A DNA stretch of 64,000 bases from Alistipes sp. (GCF_020026455.1 NZ_JAHHQJ010000007.1:62001-126000), one strand, 5' to 3'; counted from the stretch's first letter, positions 23,745-32,056 are shown. Notes: generated from the sequence alone by a model not told the origin. Program-made: numbers and translations.

Positions 23745-25001
23745 ATGGAGCGAACAAATGCAACGAAACCCGTCACGATCGTAGCCATCGGGGCGGGCAA
23801 CCGAACCAACAAATACCTCGAATATGCCATCCGCAACCCCGACCGGCTGAAACTGGTCGGCGTCGCGGAACTCAACGACATCCGTCGCCACGCAATAGCC
23901 GCAAAATTCGGACTGATGCCCGAACAGTGCTTTGCCGACTACAACCGGTTTTTCGAAAATCCCCTACCGGCCGATGCCATACTGATCGGGACGCCCGAAA
24001 ACATGCACTTCGATCCCTGCATGAAGGCCATCGAGGCGGGTTACAACGTCCTGCTCGAAAAGCCCATCGCACAGACGCTGCCCGAGTGCTGCCGCATCGC
24101 CGAAGCGGCACAGCGCAAAGGAGTCATCGTCGGCGTATGCCACGTCCTGCGATACCACCCCTACTTCATCAAGATCAAGGAGATCGTCGACTCGGGGCAG
24201 CTGGGCGAGATCATATCGATCAACCACCTCGCAGCCGTGGGGCTCGACCGGACCACACACGGATTTGTCCGCGGCATGTGGCGCCGGGAGGAGATCACCA
24301 ACCCGATGCTGATCTCGAAATGCTGCCACGACATCGACTTCCTGCTGTGGCTCACCGAAGCACGCTGCCGCAAGTTGTCCTCGTTCGGATCCCTGCGCTG
24401 GTTCCGGGCCGAGAACGCCCCGGAGGGGAGCACGGACCGGTGCATCGACTGTCCGCTGGAAAAGGAGTGTCCCTATTCGGCCGTGGACCTCTACTACAAC
24501 CGTCGCGACTGGATTTCGAATTTCGACGTCCCGGAAGGCACGACCATCGACGAAGTCATACTCCGCCAGCTGCGCACGGGCGACTACGGCCGATGCGTGT
24601 TCCGCTGCGACAACGACGTGGTGGACCACCAGATCGTGTCCATGGAACTGGAGAACGACATCACGATCTCCTTCTCGATGGATGCATTCACCCTCGGCGA
24701 CCAGCGAGAGACCCACATCCGGCTGACTCACGGCGAGATCGACGGAGACGAACGCATCCTGCGCGTGCGCCGCTTCCGAGGCGGGGATGAGCAGGTATAC
24801 GACTTCTCCGACATCCTCGGCACCCCGTTCCACGCCGGGGCCGACCTGAATCTGATCGAGGACTTCGTCGACACGATCAGCCGCAGGGAGCACCGCTTCC
24901 GTACATCGATCGGCAAATCGGTCGAAAGCCACCGCATCTGCTTCGAAGCGGAACGCAGCAGGCTATCCGGGCAGACCGTGATCCTCGACCGAACACGCTG
25001 A
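23745..25001 (+). CDS. Gfo/Idh/MocA family oxidoreductase with Cys cluster
   Basis: A 418-residue, apparently cytoplasmic NAD(P)-dependent oxidoreductase (no signal peptide). The Rossmann start is TIVAIGAGNRTNKYLEYA, the family motif is LLEKPIAQTLPEC, and the C-terminal domain holds CHDIDFLLWLTEA. A C-x2-C-x5-C segment, CIDCPLEKECPYSAVDLYY (about residues 229-247), occurs in some sugar-acid and inositol-type members and may bind a metal. The gene is linked to tatC by 8 nt, though it lacks a Tat signal. Substrate unknown. Confidence 0.88.
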   Translation: MERTNATKPVTIVAIGAGNRTNKYLEYAIRNPDRLKLVGVAELNDIRRHAIAAKFGLMPEQCFADYNRFFENPLPADAILIGTPENMHFDPCMKAIEAGYNVLLEKPIAQTLPECCRIAEAAQRKGVIVGVCHVLRYHPYFIKIKEIVDSGQLGEIISINHLAAVGLDRTTHGFVRGMWRREEITNPMLISKCCHDIDFLLWLTEARCRKLSSFGSLRWFRAENAPEGSTDRCIDCPLEKECPYSAVDLYYNRRDWISNFDVPEGTTIDEVILRQLRTGDYGRCVFRCDNDVVDHQIVSMELENDITISFSMDAFTLGDQRETHIRLTHGEIDGDERILRVRRFRGGDEQVYDFSDILGTPFHAGADLNLIEDFVDTISRREHRFRTSIGKSVESHRICFEAERSRLSGQTVILDRTR

Positions 25002-25045
25002 CCGGCAACAAGCAACACACCCTCCGACCTGCCGCCCGGCGCGCA

Positions 25046-26140
25046 TCAGCGGATTCCGTATTTCCGGAAAATCCGGCGCAGCTGCGGTTCGAGATGGCGG
25101 GTCATGTACATGAAACCCTGATCGGAGGGATGCGAACCGTCGACCGTCCCGAGGTGATCCGTGCCGATCATTCCCCGCGAGTCGATGAAGTAGATGTTCC
25201 GGTCGTGTTTCATCAGCCGCCGGACTCCCGCTTCGGCGGCGGCGCGCTTGTCGGATTCGAATTTCCGCGCCCGGAGGTTGAAATTCACGGTTTCGCGAAT
25301 CTCGGTCTGAATGAAGATCAGCGGCGTCGATGGATGCGCCCTGCGGACGGTCGCCACGAAGGCGTCGAGCCGCTCCTCGATCTCCCCGCCACTCGGGTTG
25401 GAGAAGGCATCGAACACAAAGGCGTCGGCATCCATCCCGGCCAGCATCCGCGCAAATTCAGGTTGCAGCCTGCACTGTCCGCTGTAACCGAGATTCAGGA
25501 AATCGAGCCCCATCCGGCGGGCCAGCCGTGCTGTCCAGGTCATGCCGGGGCGCCCGGCCGAAGCACCGTGGGTGATGCTCGACCCGAACACCACGATCCG
25601 GTGACGGAACGGGTTCGGAACGGACTCGATGCGGCAGTCCGCATCGATGCCCAGCTCCAGCGAAAGCACCTCGTCCCACAGGGGCAGGTAGAGGAGGCAG
25701 GTCTTTTCCCCCGCATCCATATATTCGACCAGCGCGCTGTCGTGGTTGTCGCCCCTGGGCCATCCGAAGCCGGCGGAGATCCACTGCCCGTCGCGCTCGA
25801 TGTAGAGGTCGAGACCTTTGCGGGCGATAGGGGTCATGTTGTGCCCCAGGGCATATCCGCCGGTTTTCCACCGGGCCCGGATCGTCCGGCTGTCGGTGCG
25901 GAAGACGACGGCCAGTCCGGTGGAGAAGGTCGAATAGGTCTTCACCGGCGGCCAGAGGTCATAACGGGCCGTGTCGACCCGCTGGAACGGATGGGGCGTG
26001 GGCATGCTCTTGCCGATGAGGGTCAGCGTTGCGGCATCGACGTAACGAAGCAGCGGCTTCTCCTGCGCCGTGGCGGCATGGAGCGTCAGCAGCAGCACGG
26101 GCAGCACGAAGTTGCGGAAAACGAGGGAAAGGTTCTTCAT
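25046..26140 (-). CDS. secreted SGNH/GDSL-family esterase
   Basis: A 364-residue two-domain hydrolase. The signal peptide is MKNLSLVFRNFVLPVLLLTL..ATAQ. The N-terminal beta-rich domain (about 30-175) is the type often found before SGNH domains. The SGNH core starts with RIVVFGSSITHGASAG (candidate nucleophile Ser188), has NLGYSGQCRLQ, and ends with VDGSHPSDQG, giving Asp334 and His337. Members of this group are carbohydrate esterases that remove acyl groups from glycans. An upstream 40-residue extension is open but lies before the signal peptide, so I start at 26140. It converges on the oxidoreductase. Confidence 0.86.
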   Translation of the reverse strand: MKNLSLVFRNFVLPVLLLTLHAATAQEKPLLRYVDAATLTLIGKSMPTPHPFQRVDTARYDLWPPVKTYSTFSTGLAVVFRTDSRTIRARWKTGGYALGHNMTPIARKGLDLYIERDGQWISAGFGWPRGDNHDSALVEYMDAGEKTCLLYLPLWDEVLSLELGIDADCRIESVPNPFRHRIVVFGSSITHGASAGRPGMTWTARLARRMGLDFLNLGYSGQCRLQPEFARMLAGMDADAFVFDAFSNPSGGEIEERLDAFVATVRRAHPSTPLIFIQTEIRETVNFNLRARKFESDKRAAAEAGVRRLMKHDRNIYFIDSRGMIGTDHLGTVDGSHPSDQGFMYMTRHLEPQLRRIFRKYGIR

Positions 26141-26509
26141 GGTATCGGAATTTAAGGGTATTCGGGGTGACCGGCCGGCAGACTCCGCAGTTACGGGGTG
26201 CATAAGCGGAATTGCGGTCCGAGGGCCGCACCCGCACGGTGACGCGGCGGCACACAGCATTCCGGTTCCGCAAAAGGCATGCGGCCGATGCGGGGAGGAG
26301 CCGTCCTCAGGCTGTCGGCTTGCGGCCGATGCGGCCCGTGAAGGCCGATGCCGTCGGATAAATCCGCGGGGATTCCCTCCGGACAGGCGGCAGGCCGCAC
26401 CACCAAAAGCGCTCTTTTCTTCATCATGGACAAAGCGGTCAATCCACCGGACGCAGCCGAATTCCGGACCATCCGGCGGAACTCGCCGACAAAAAAATCG
26501 TTACAACAT
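26141..26509 (-). other. long leader of the SGNH esterase gene
   Basis: About 360 nt between the likely transcription start near 26503 and the esterase ATG. It is GC-rich and contains GCGGCCGATGCGG twice (26280 and 26325 areas). A 93-codon open frame at 26191-26472 has no family-like sequence. No known riboswitch was recognised. Confidence 0.4.
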
Positions 26510-26541
26510 CAAAGATAATTCAAAAAAAGCAAAAGACGCAA
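26510..26541 (-). promoter_or_regulatory. promoter of the SGNH esterase gene
   Basis: TTGC (26538-26541), 20-nt T-rich spacer, TATCTTTG (26510-26517) on the minus strand: an excellent Bacteroidetes promoter. Confidence 0.75.
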
Positions 26542-26739
26542 TCCCAGGTCCTGCTTTTTCGGTCTGATTGCGGACCAAGGGGTCGGCGGCGGCGCGCCAG
26601 GAGGACAGTCTGCCTCATCCGGCCAAGGCAGACGAAACGGGGAGCAGGCGGCGGTTCCGGGGCCGAAACATCCATTCGGCGATCGCCGGGCCCGGGCGTT
26701 TTTTCCGCGGCAAAGGCTCCGAATGTCCCGAAAAATTGC

Positions 26740-26747
26740 TACCTTTG
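26740..26747 (+). promoter_or_regulatory. -7 element of the DUF3127 gene
   Basis: TACCTTTG, 25 nt before the start codon; no good -33 box seen. Confidence 0.6.
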
Positions 26748-26771
26748 TCACAAATAAACCCTATTTATACT

Positions 26772-27131
26772 ATGGAATTCGAAGGAAGCGTTTACAAAAT
26801 ACTGCCCGTGACGAAGGGAACGTCGACGCGCGGCGAGTGGCAGCGTCAAGATGTGGTTTTCGAAATGAACGAAGGCTCTTTCACGCGCAAAATCTGCGTT
26901 ACGTTCTTCAACAAGCCCGAAGACGTGGCCCGTCTGAGGGAGGGTGCGACCTACAACGTTTCGGTCAACATCGAGTCGCGCGAATACAACGGCCGCTGGT
27001 ACACCGACATCCGCGCATGGCGTTTGCAGCCCAAGCAGGAGGCTGCGGCTCCGATGCCCGACATGCCGCCCATCGGCGAGGAGCCGTCCTACGCATCTTC
27101 GCCCGCACAGGTCGACGACCTGCCCTTCTAA
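26772..27131 (+). CDS. DUF3127 family protein (OB-fold-like)
   Basis: A 119-residue protein beginning MEFEGSVYKILPVTKGTSTR, with GEWQRQDVVFE, FNKPEDVARL and REYNGRWYTDIRAW, followed by a disordered proline/alanine tail ending VDDLPF. This matches the Bacteroidetes DUF3127 family. The beta-strand pattern and acidic DDLPF tail recall single-stranded-DNA-binding proteins, whose tails end DDDIPF, but that is an inference. The larger open frame upstream crosses the promoter and is not coding. Single-gene unit. Confidence 0.88.
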   Translation: MEFEGSVYKILPVTKGTSTRGEWQRQDVVFEMNEGSFTRKICVTFFNKPEDVARLREGATYNVSVNIESREYNGRWYTDIRAWRLQPKQEAAAPMPDMPPIGEEPSYASSPAQVDDLPF

Positions 27132-27203
27132 ACAAAAATTCCGGGACCGCCAAACAGGGGAGGGGAAGGAATAGAGCGCATCAGGCTTTCAACCGAAGCG
27201 CAT

Positions 27204-27258
27204 CGGAGACGACAAACAAGGTCTCCGACCCCTACAAACAGAAAGTCCCGGGACTTTC
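27204..27258 (+). other. two hairpins in the 3' region of the DUF3127 gene
   Basis: CGGAGAC/GTCTCCG (27204-27227, 10-nt loop) and the perfect 18-nt palindrome GAAAGTCCCGGGACTTTC (27241-27258). Together with the terminator that follows they form a structured ~100-nt 3' region. Confidence 0.5.
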
Positions 27259-27270
27259 AAACGGATGCAA

Positions 27271-27307
27271 AAAATCCGGTCTTCGACAATTGAAGGCCGG
27301 ATTTTTT
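27271..27307 (+). terminator. terminator of the DUF3127 gene
   Basis: AAATCCGGTCTTC/GAAGGCCGGATTT (one G-T pair), 7-nt loop, then TTT. Strong intrinsic terminator. Confidence 0.88.
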
Positions 27308-27321
27308 ATGGTTCCGGTCGC

Positions 27322-27357
27322 AAAAAAATCCGGATGCGCCTATGGCACATCCGGATT
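27322..27357 (-). terminator. terminator of the first FKBP lipoprotein gene
   Basis: AATCCGGATG/CATCCGGATT with an inner GCC/GGC stem, followed on the minus strand by seven T. It lies 18 nt after the stop and faces the preceding terminator. Confidence 0.88.
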
Positions 27358-27374
27358 CATTTTTCGCGGTCCGA

Positions 27375-28487
27375 CTATTTTGCGGGAGCAACCTCGAGCT
27401 TCTCGGCCGTAGCGGTCGAATCAACCGAAACAGGCTCCACATAGGGAGTGACGTCGATCAGCTCAACCTCGAATTCCAGCGCCTCGTTGGGGCCGATGTC
27501 ACGACCTGCACCGCGGGCACCGTAAGCCAGGTCGGAGGGAATCCAGAGCATGATCTTACCGCCCTTGCCCACCAGCTGCAGACCCTCGGTCCATCCGGGA
27601 ATCACGCGATTGAGCGGGAACTCGACGGGCTCGTCCTTGTCGAAATCATCGGGACGCTGCTTCTTGATCATCTCCTGCTGCTCCTTCGAACGGTTGGCGA
27701 ACTTCGAGGAGTCGAACACCTTGCCTTCGCGGGTACGGCCCGTATAGTGCACCTTCACCACGTCGCGCGGATCCTTGGGCATGATCGAAGCGTCGCCCTC
27801 CTCGGTGACCTTATAGAGCAGGCCCGACTCGGTCTTCTTCACACCGGATTTCTTCTCCATCTTCTCCAGCCACACCTTCGAAGCCTCGGCATTCTCGGCC
27901 GGACGCTTCACCATGAAGTAGTACTGCAGGTACTGGTTGACCTCGTCCTCGGTCATTTTGGCGTTGTTGTCGCGCACGTTCTGCATGGACTCGCCGATCC
28001 AAACCAGCTGGATGGGCATGCCGCTCTGTGCGATGTTGTAACCGATGTCGTTACCGAAGGCATAGGAGATCTCGGCACGCTCCTCCTCGCTCTCGAACAT
28101 CTCGGGATCGGCTGCGGGATACTCCACTTTGGTCGAGTCGCCGCCGGCCAGACGTACACTGTCCGCCTCGGCACGCTTCTCGGCCACGGCACGCGCACGC
28201 TCGCCGCGCTTGGTCATGAAATACTCGCGCAACAGTTCGAGCGACTTGTCGTGCTCCTGGGAGGCTTTGCCCAGGGCGCTCTCCTGGATGCCCTTGTCCA
28301 CGGCCTTGAAATCGAACGGAATATCCTTCATTTCATAGCTCATGCCATAGCCGATGTTGGCTCCGAGCGCATACGACAGGGAGTCGAACTCGGACAGGCT
28401 GCCCAGCTGTACCCCGCCCTTGTTTCCTCCGCAGGAGGCGAGCATTGCGGCACCTGCAAGCACCGCAGCAAAATAGATCTTTTTCAT
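27375..28487 (-). CDS. FKBP-type peptidyl-prolyl isomerase lipoprotein (FkpA-like)
   Basis: A 370-residue periplasmic or outer-membrane chaperone. Signal MKKIYFAAVLAGAAMLASCG has a lipobox (Cys19). Two FKBP_N-like dimerisation segments are seen, LSYALGANIGYGMSYEM (about 37) and ISYAFGNDIGYNIAQSG (about 139), then the isomerase domain (about 235-350) with VVKVHYTGRTREGKVFDSS, NRVIPGWTEGLQLVGKGGK and IPSDLAYGARGAG. The duplicated N-terminal module makes it longer than E. coli FkpA (~270). A second, smaller paralogue follows upstream on the same strand, each with its own promoter. Confidence 0.92.
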   Translation of the reverse strand: MKKIYFAAVLAGAAMLASCGGNKGGVQLGSLSEFDSLSYALGANIGYGMSYEMKDIPFDFKAVDKGIQESALGKASQEHDKSLELLREYFMTKRGERARAVAEKRAEADSVRLAGGDSTKVEYPAADPEMFESEEERAEISYAFGNDIGYNIAQSGMPIQLVWIGESMQNVRDNNAKMTEDEVNQYLQYYFMVKRPAENAEASKVWLEKMEKKSGVKKTESGLLYKVTEEGDASIMPKDPRDVVKVHYTGRTREGKVFDSSKFANRSKEQQEMIKKQRPDDFDKDEPVEFPLNRVIPGWTEGLQLVGKGGKIMLWIPSDLAYGARGAGRDIGPNEALEFEVELIDVTPYVEPVSVDSTATAEKLEVAPAK

Positions 28488-28631
28488 TGTTGTTTTTTAC
28501 TATATTTGATGTTTACCTGTTATACATTCGTCGGAACAACCGCACGCGCAAAGACAGGCAAACCGGGCGCAGCAGTGAATGTATCCGGCGCTGCCGGGAG
28601 CCGCCTGTCCAAGCGAATGTTTATTTTCGGC

Positions 28632-28639
28632 AAAGATAT
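28632..28639 (-). promoter_or_regulatory. -7 element of the first FKBP gene
   Basis: TATCTTTG on the minus strand, 145 nt before the start codon, in an A/T-rich island; the -33 box is weak. Confidence 0.55.
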
Positions 28640-28697
28640 AAAAATTTTGTTAACGAAATGATTCCGAGCAACTATTTTGGCGAAAACCCCGGACCGG

Positions 28698-28730
28698 CCG
28701 TTCGGTCGTCGAGACCCTGCTGCCGAACGG
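28698..28730 (-). terminator. candidate terminator of the second FKBP gene
   Basis: CCGTTCGG/CCGAACGG perfect 8-bp inverted repeat with a 17-nt loop just after the stop codon. A GGGGTTTTC tail follows 9 nt later, so it is a weaker terminator. Confidence 0.4.
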
Positions 28731-28734
28731 AGCC

Positions 28735-29442
28735 TCAACGTCGCCGCGAGCGGGTCGCGTATTTGTCGAGGTCGACGAGTTCGATCTCGAAATAGAGCGT
28801 CGCATTGGGAGCCACGCCCAACTCCTTGTTGCCCTCGGCACCGTAGGCCACCGACGAAGGCATCCAGGCGTTGATCTTGCCGCCCTTGCCGATGAGCTTC
28901 ACGCTCTCCTGCACCCCGCGCCGCAGGTCGCGGACCAGCGAACGCACCGTATCGCCCCGCTCGTAGGAGGAGGCGAGTTCGTCGCCCGACGCCGTGCGGA
29001 TCACCCACCGCAGGGCCACGCTGTCGCGGTCGGATGTGGGCACCTGATCCTGATCCCCGACAGCCTCAACGGTGTAGGTCACACCCGACGATGTGCGGGC
29101 ATAGGAGCGGTTCGACTTGACGATGTCGAGGAGGAACTGCTCCTCGTAGGCACGCGCCTTCTCCGGAAGGGCGTAGTTCACATAGCTCAGATAGAACGTC
29201 TCGGCATCGGCCGTCGAGAGTCTGGTTTTGTCGCGGAACATGTCGCGGATGCCTTCGCAAACGGCGTTCACATTGATCGTCGAATCCATTTTCAGCAGGT
29301 TCGCGCCCACGTTCATGCCGATGACGTAGGCCACCGAATCGGTATCGTTGCGAAGTTTCACACCGCCTCCGCCCGAGTTTTTCGAGCAGGCCCCGGCCAG
29401 CAGCACGAGGACCGGGAGAATCGAAAAGGTCTTTTTCATCAT
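28735..29442 (-). CDS. second FKBP-type peptidyl-prolyl isomerase lipoprotein
   Basis: A 235-residue FKBP lipoprotein. Signal KKTFSILPVLVLLAGACSKN (lipobox Cys), one FKBP_N-like segment (SVAYVIGMNVGANLLKM) and a C-terminal isomerase domain with GVQESVKLIGKGGKINAWMP and SSVAYGAEGN. The VHYTG strand of active FKBPs is replaced by LRWVIRTASGDELASSYERG, so the active-site pocket looks eroded and it may act as a chaperone only. I choose the first of two adjacent ATGs (29442). Confidence 0.87.
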   Translation of the reverse strand: MMKKTFSILPVLVLLAGACSKNSGGGGVKLRNDTDSVAYVIGMNVGANLLKMDSTINVNAVCEGIRDMFRDKTRLSTADAETFYLSYVNYALPEKARAYEEQFLLDIVKSNRSYARTSSGVTYTVEAVGDQDQVPTSDRDSVALRWVIRTASGDELASSYERGDTVRSLVRDLRRGVQESVKLIGKGGKINAWMPSSVAYGAEGNKELGVAPNATLYFEIELVDLDKYATRSRRR

Positions 29443-29458
29443 GATCGAATCGTTTGTG

Positions 29459-29490
29459 CAAAGATAGTGCAAGGCGCGGGCAGAAGCAAA
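29459..29490 (-). promoter_or_regulatory. promoter of the second FKBP gene
   Basis: TTTG (29487-29490), 20-nt spacer, TATCTTTG (29459-29466) on the minus strand. The predicted start is only about 10 nt before the ATG, so the leader is nearly absent. Confidence 0.82.
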
Positions 29491-29559
29491 TAAATCTGTC
29501 CCGGCGCACAGGTTCCGTCCGGACACCTTTCCGGCAAATGCCGCGCAGGCGGAGGATGC

Positions 29560-30948
29560 CTACCGCCCCTCCCGGCGGCTTTTGCCCGAAAAGACCAGGA
29601 TCAGCAGGCACCCCACGACGGCGGCCGTCAGCGAGCCCATCAGGATCGCGATCTTGCCGCGGTCGATCAGAGCGGAGTCGGTGAAGGCCAGCGAATCGAC
29701 GAACAGCGACATCGTGAACCCGATACCGCCCAGGCAGGCCACGGCCAGCAGCATGCGCCACGTCGCCCCCTCGGGCAGCTCCGCCAGACCGCTCTTCACG
29801 GCGCCCCAACTGGCAAGGAAGATGCCCAGCGGCTTGCCGAGGACCAGACCGAAGAAGATACCCATGCCGATCGACCCGATTTCGGGCGAGCAGTGGAAAA
29901 TATTGAGGTATTCGTGCGACGAGATCTCGACGCCGGCGTTGGCCAGCGCGAAGATCGGCATGATCAGGAACGTGACGTAGGGCGCCAGGGCGTGCTCCAG
30001 GCGGTAGCTCATGCCCACCGAGTTGGCCGACAGGTCGTGCATGCGCCGCAGGTAGAAACGCTGCTCCTCGTTGGGGAAATCCTCCTGCGAGGCGGCGCGG
30101 AGCATCAGCGTATTGAGCCATCGCATCTTATGGGCGAAATACTCCTTGCTGTAACGCGGATCCATCGGGATCAGCAGCGCCATGGCCACACCCGAGATGG
30201 TCGAGTGGACGCCCGAGTAATAGAACAGCCCCCAGACCACGAAGGCCGGGACCAGATAGGCGAACATGCGTTTCTCGCCCATCTGCTTCAGGAAGTGAAC
30301 CCCCAGCATGATGAGCAGCGCCAGCAGCAGGCAGCCGATCTGCACCTTGCCGCCATAGAAAAGCGCGATGACCAGAATGGCTCCCAAGTCGTCGGCAATG
30401 GCCAGCGCCGTGAGGAAGATTTTCAGCGACACGGGAACGCGGTTGCCCAGCATCGACAGGATGCCGATGGCGAAGGCGATATCCGTGGCGGTGGGGATTC
30501 CCCAGCCGTTTGCGGCCGCCGTGCCGTGGTTGAACACCATGAAGAAAAGCGCAGGGACCAGCATGCCGCCCGCTGCGGCCAGCACCGGAAGGATGGCCCG
30601 CCGCACGGATGAAAGTTGCCCGCAGACGATCTCACGCTTGATTTCAAGCCCCACGGCAAAGAAGAAAATCACCATCAACCCGTCGTTGACGAACTTCTCG
30701 ACGGTCATGCCCCGCGGGAAAATCCAGTTGATCACTCCGTCCGGAGAGTGGACCATCAGCGAAAGGTCGGTCTGCAGCAGGTGGTGGTAATAGAGTTTGG
30801 TCAGGGGAAGATTGGCCAGCAGCATGGCGGCGATCACGCACACCAGCAGCACGACGCCTCCGGCCCAGGGTGCTTCCAGGAAGTTGCGCCCCCGAAGCCC
30901 CATCATGTGGCGCTGGCGAACCCAGCGGTACATCGAAAAAAGTCGCAT
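29560..30948 (-). CDS. nhaA: Na+/H+ antiporter NhaA
   Basis: A 462-residue, multi-helix inner-membrane antiporter that expels Na+ in exchange for protons. Key blocks are ANGWGIPTATDIAFAIGILS and LALAIADDLGAILVIALFYG, the latter carrying the paired ion-binding aspartates of the family, and the C-terminal CLGGIGFTMSLFVDSLAF. It is longer than E. coli NhaA (388) because of an N-terminal extension and an extra loop (KMRWLNTLMLRAASQEDFPN). The upstream part of the open frame overlaps the agmatinase gene and is excluded. It follows that gene by 13 nt, so they are co-transcribed. Confidence 0.94.
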   Translation of the reverse strand: MRLFSMYRWVRQRHMMGLRGRNFLEAPWAGGVVLLVCVIAAMLLANLPLTKLYYHHLLQTDLSLMVHSPDGVINWIFPRGMTVEKFVNDGLMVIFFFAVGLEIKREIVCGQLSSVRRAILPVLAAAGGMLVPALFFMVFNHGTAAANGWGIPTATDIAFAIGILSMLGNRVPVSLKIFLTALAIADDLGAILVIALFYGGKVQIGCLLLALLIMLGVHFLKQMGEKRMFAYLVPAFVVWGLFYYSGVHSTISGVAMALLIPMDPRYSKEYFAHKMRWLNTLMLRAASQEDFPNEEQRFYLRRMHDLSANSVGMSYRLEHALAPYVTFLIMPIFALANAGVEISSHEYLNIFHCSPEIGSIGMGIFFGLVLGKPLGIFLASWGAVKSGLAELPEGATWRMLLAVACLGGIGFTMSLFVDSLAFTDSALIDRGKIAILMGSLTAAVVGCLLILVFSGKSRREGR

Positions 30949-30961
30949 TTGTCGATCGTTT

Positions 30962-32002
30962 TTAAAGTTCGTTAGACTTGAGGGTCTGCCCGCAGAGCTT
31001 CCAGAGCATGCGGGCGCCCGTGATGGCGTCGATCCGCCCGTCGGGAGCGGGGCACACCTCCACCACATCGAAGCCGATGATACGGCGTCCCGAGCGGGTG
31101 AGCGTGTCGAGCAGCCAGACAGCCTGGTTGAACGTGAGGCCGCCGGAAACCGGCGTTCCGGTGTGCGGACAGTTTTCGAAGGTCAGGGCGTCGATGTCGA
31201 AGCTCACGTAGACCTTCTGCGGCAGTGCGTCGACGATGCGCCGGCACTGTGCATCCCACGTCTCGCCGCGGAACAGGGCGCCCGCGAGCGAAAGGTCGTC
31301 GAACGTGGCGATGCGCCCGGACGAGGCGGCCAGCGCCGCCTCCGACTCGCTGAAGTCGCGCACGGCGACCTGGGCGATCGTCGTCACCTGCGGCACGTCG
31401 CGCAGGACATTGAACATGATCGAGGCGTGGGAGAACTCGAAGCCCTCGTAGGCATCGCGCAGGTCGCAGTGCGCATCGACGTGCAGGATGCCGAACGCCT
31501 CATGGCGCGCACCCAGCGCCCGGATCAGCCCGTAGGGCGTCGAATGGTCGCCGCCGACCAGCCCCACGATCTTGCCCGCCTCGAGCCAGCGCGAGGCCTG
31601 CGCCCCGATGTTGGCATTCATCGCCATGCAACCCTCGTTGACACGGCGGACCTTGCGCACGACATAGTCGTCCTCCGGGCTGCCGCCTCCTTCAAGGTGG
31701 TCGATCACCCGTGCGGCATCGGCCCGCAGGCGCTGCGAAGCCTCCAGCAGCGAATAGTCCACATCGGCCGTGGCGATGCCGCGGCGCCAGGCGCCGGGTG
31801 CCAGCGGATCGTGGAAATCCAGCTGCGTCGAGGCTTCGATAATGGCGTCGGGGGCATAAGCCGCTCCGGCCCCGTAGGAGACCGTCACGTCCCACGGCGC
31901 CGAAATCAGCACCAGTTCCGCCGTCTCGGGAACGAACGGGAGCCCGAAATAGGATCCGTTGTCCACGCCGACTCCATCCGGATCGAAGTTTTTCTGTTCC
32001 AT
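30962..32002 (-). CDS. arginase/agmatinase family ureohydrolase
   Basis: A 346-residue binuclear-manganese hydrolase. Metal ligands are visible in GLVGGDHSTPYG, ILHVDAHCDLRDAYEG and VYVSFDIDALTFENCP, followed by GTPVSGGLTF. The long form with the N-terminal extension (MEQKNFDPDGVGVDNGSYFG) is the Bacteroidetes agmatinase-family type; agmatine is the usual guess but formiminoglutamate or arginine cannot be excluded. It is transcribed first in a two-gene unit with nhaA and is divergent from pdxB. Confidence 0.9.
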   Translation of the reverse strand: MEQKNFDPDGVGVDNGSYFGLPFVPETAELVLISAPWDVTVSYGAGAAYAPDAIIEASTQLDFHDPLAPGAWRRGIATADVDYSLLEASQRLRADAARVIDHLEGGGSPEDDYVVRKVRRVNEGCMAMNANIGAQASRWLEAGKIVGLVGGDHSTPYGLIRALGARHEAFGILHVDAHCDLRDAYEGFEFSHASIMFNVLRDVPQVTTIAQVAVRDFSESEAALAASSGRIATFDDLSLAGALFRGETWDAQCRRIVDALPQKVYVSFDIDALTFENCPHTGTPVSGGLTFNQAVWLLDTLTRSGRRIIGFDVVEVCPAPDGRIDAITGARMLWKLCGQTLKSNEL

Positions 32003-32020
32003 AAATACGCTTTTTAATTG

Positions 32021-32028
32021 CAAAGGTA
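32021..32028 (-). promoter_or_regulatory. -7 element of the ureohydrolase-nhaA operon
   Basis: TACCTTTG on the minus strand, 18 nt before the start codon; it lies within 20 bp of the divergent pdxB element. Confidence 0.65.
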
Positions 32029-32048
32029 CGCATTTTTTATTTTTTATC

Positions 32049-32056
32049 TATATTTG
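32049..32056 (+). promoter_or_regulatory. -7 element of pdxB
   Basis: TATATTTG followed by TTTG, 36 nt before the pdxB start. The -33 region is T-rich without a clear TTTG. Confidence 0.6.

Noticed and set aside
26191..26472. Small gene in the esterase leader
   Set aside because: 93 codons starting MVRNSAASGG, with no domain, no signal peptide and no promoter placed for it.
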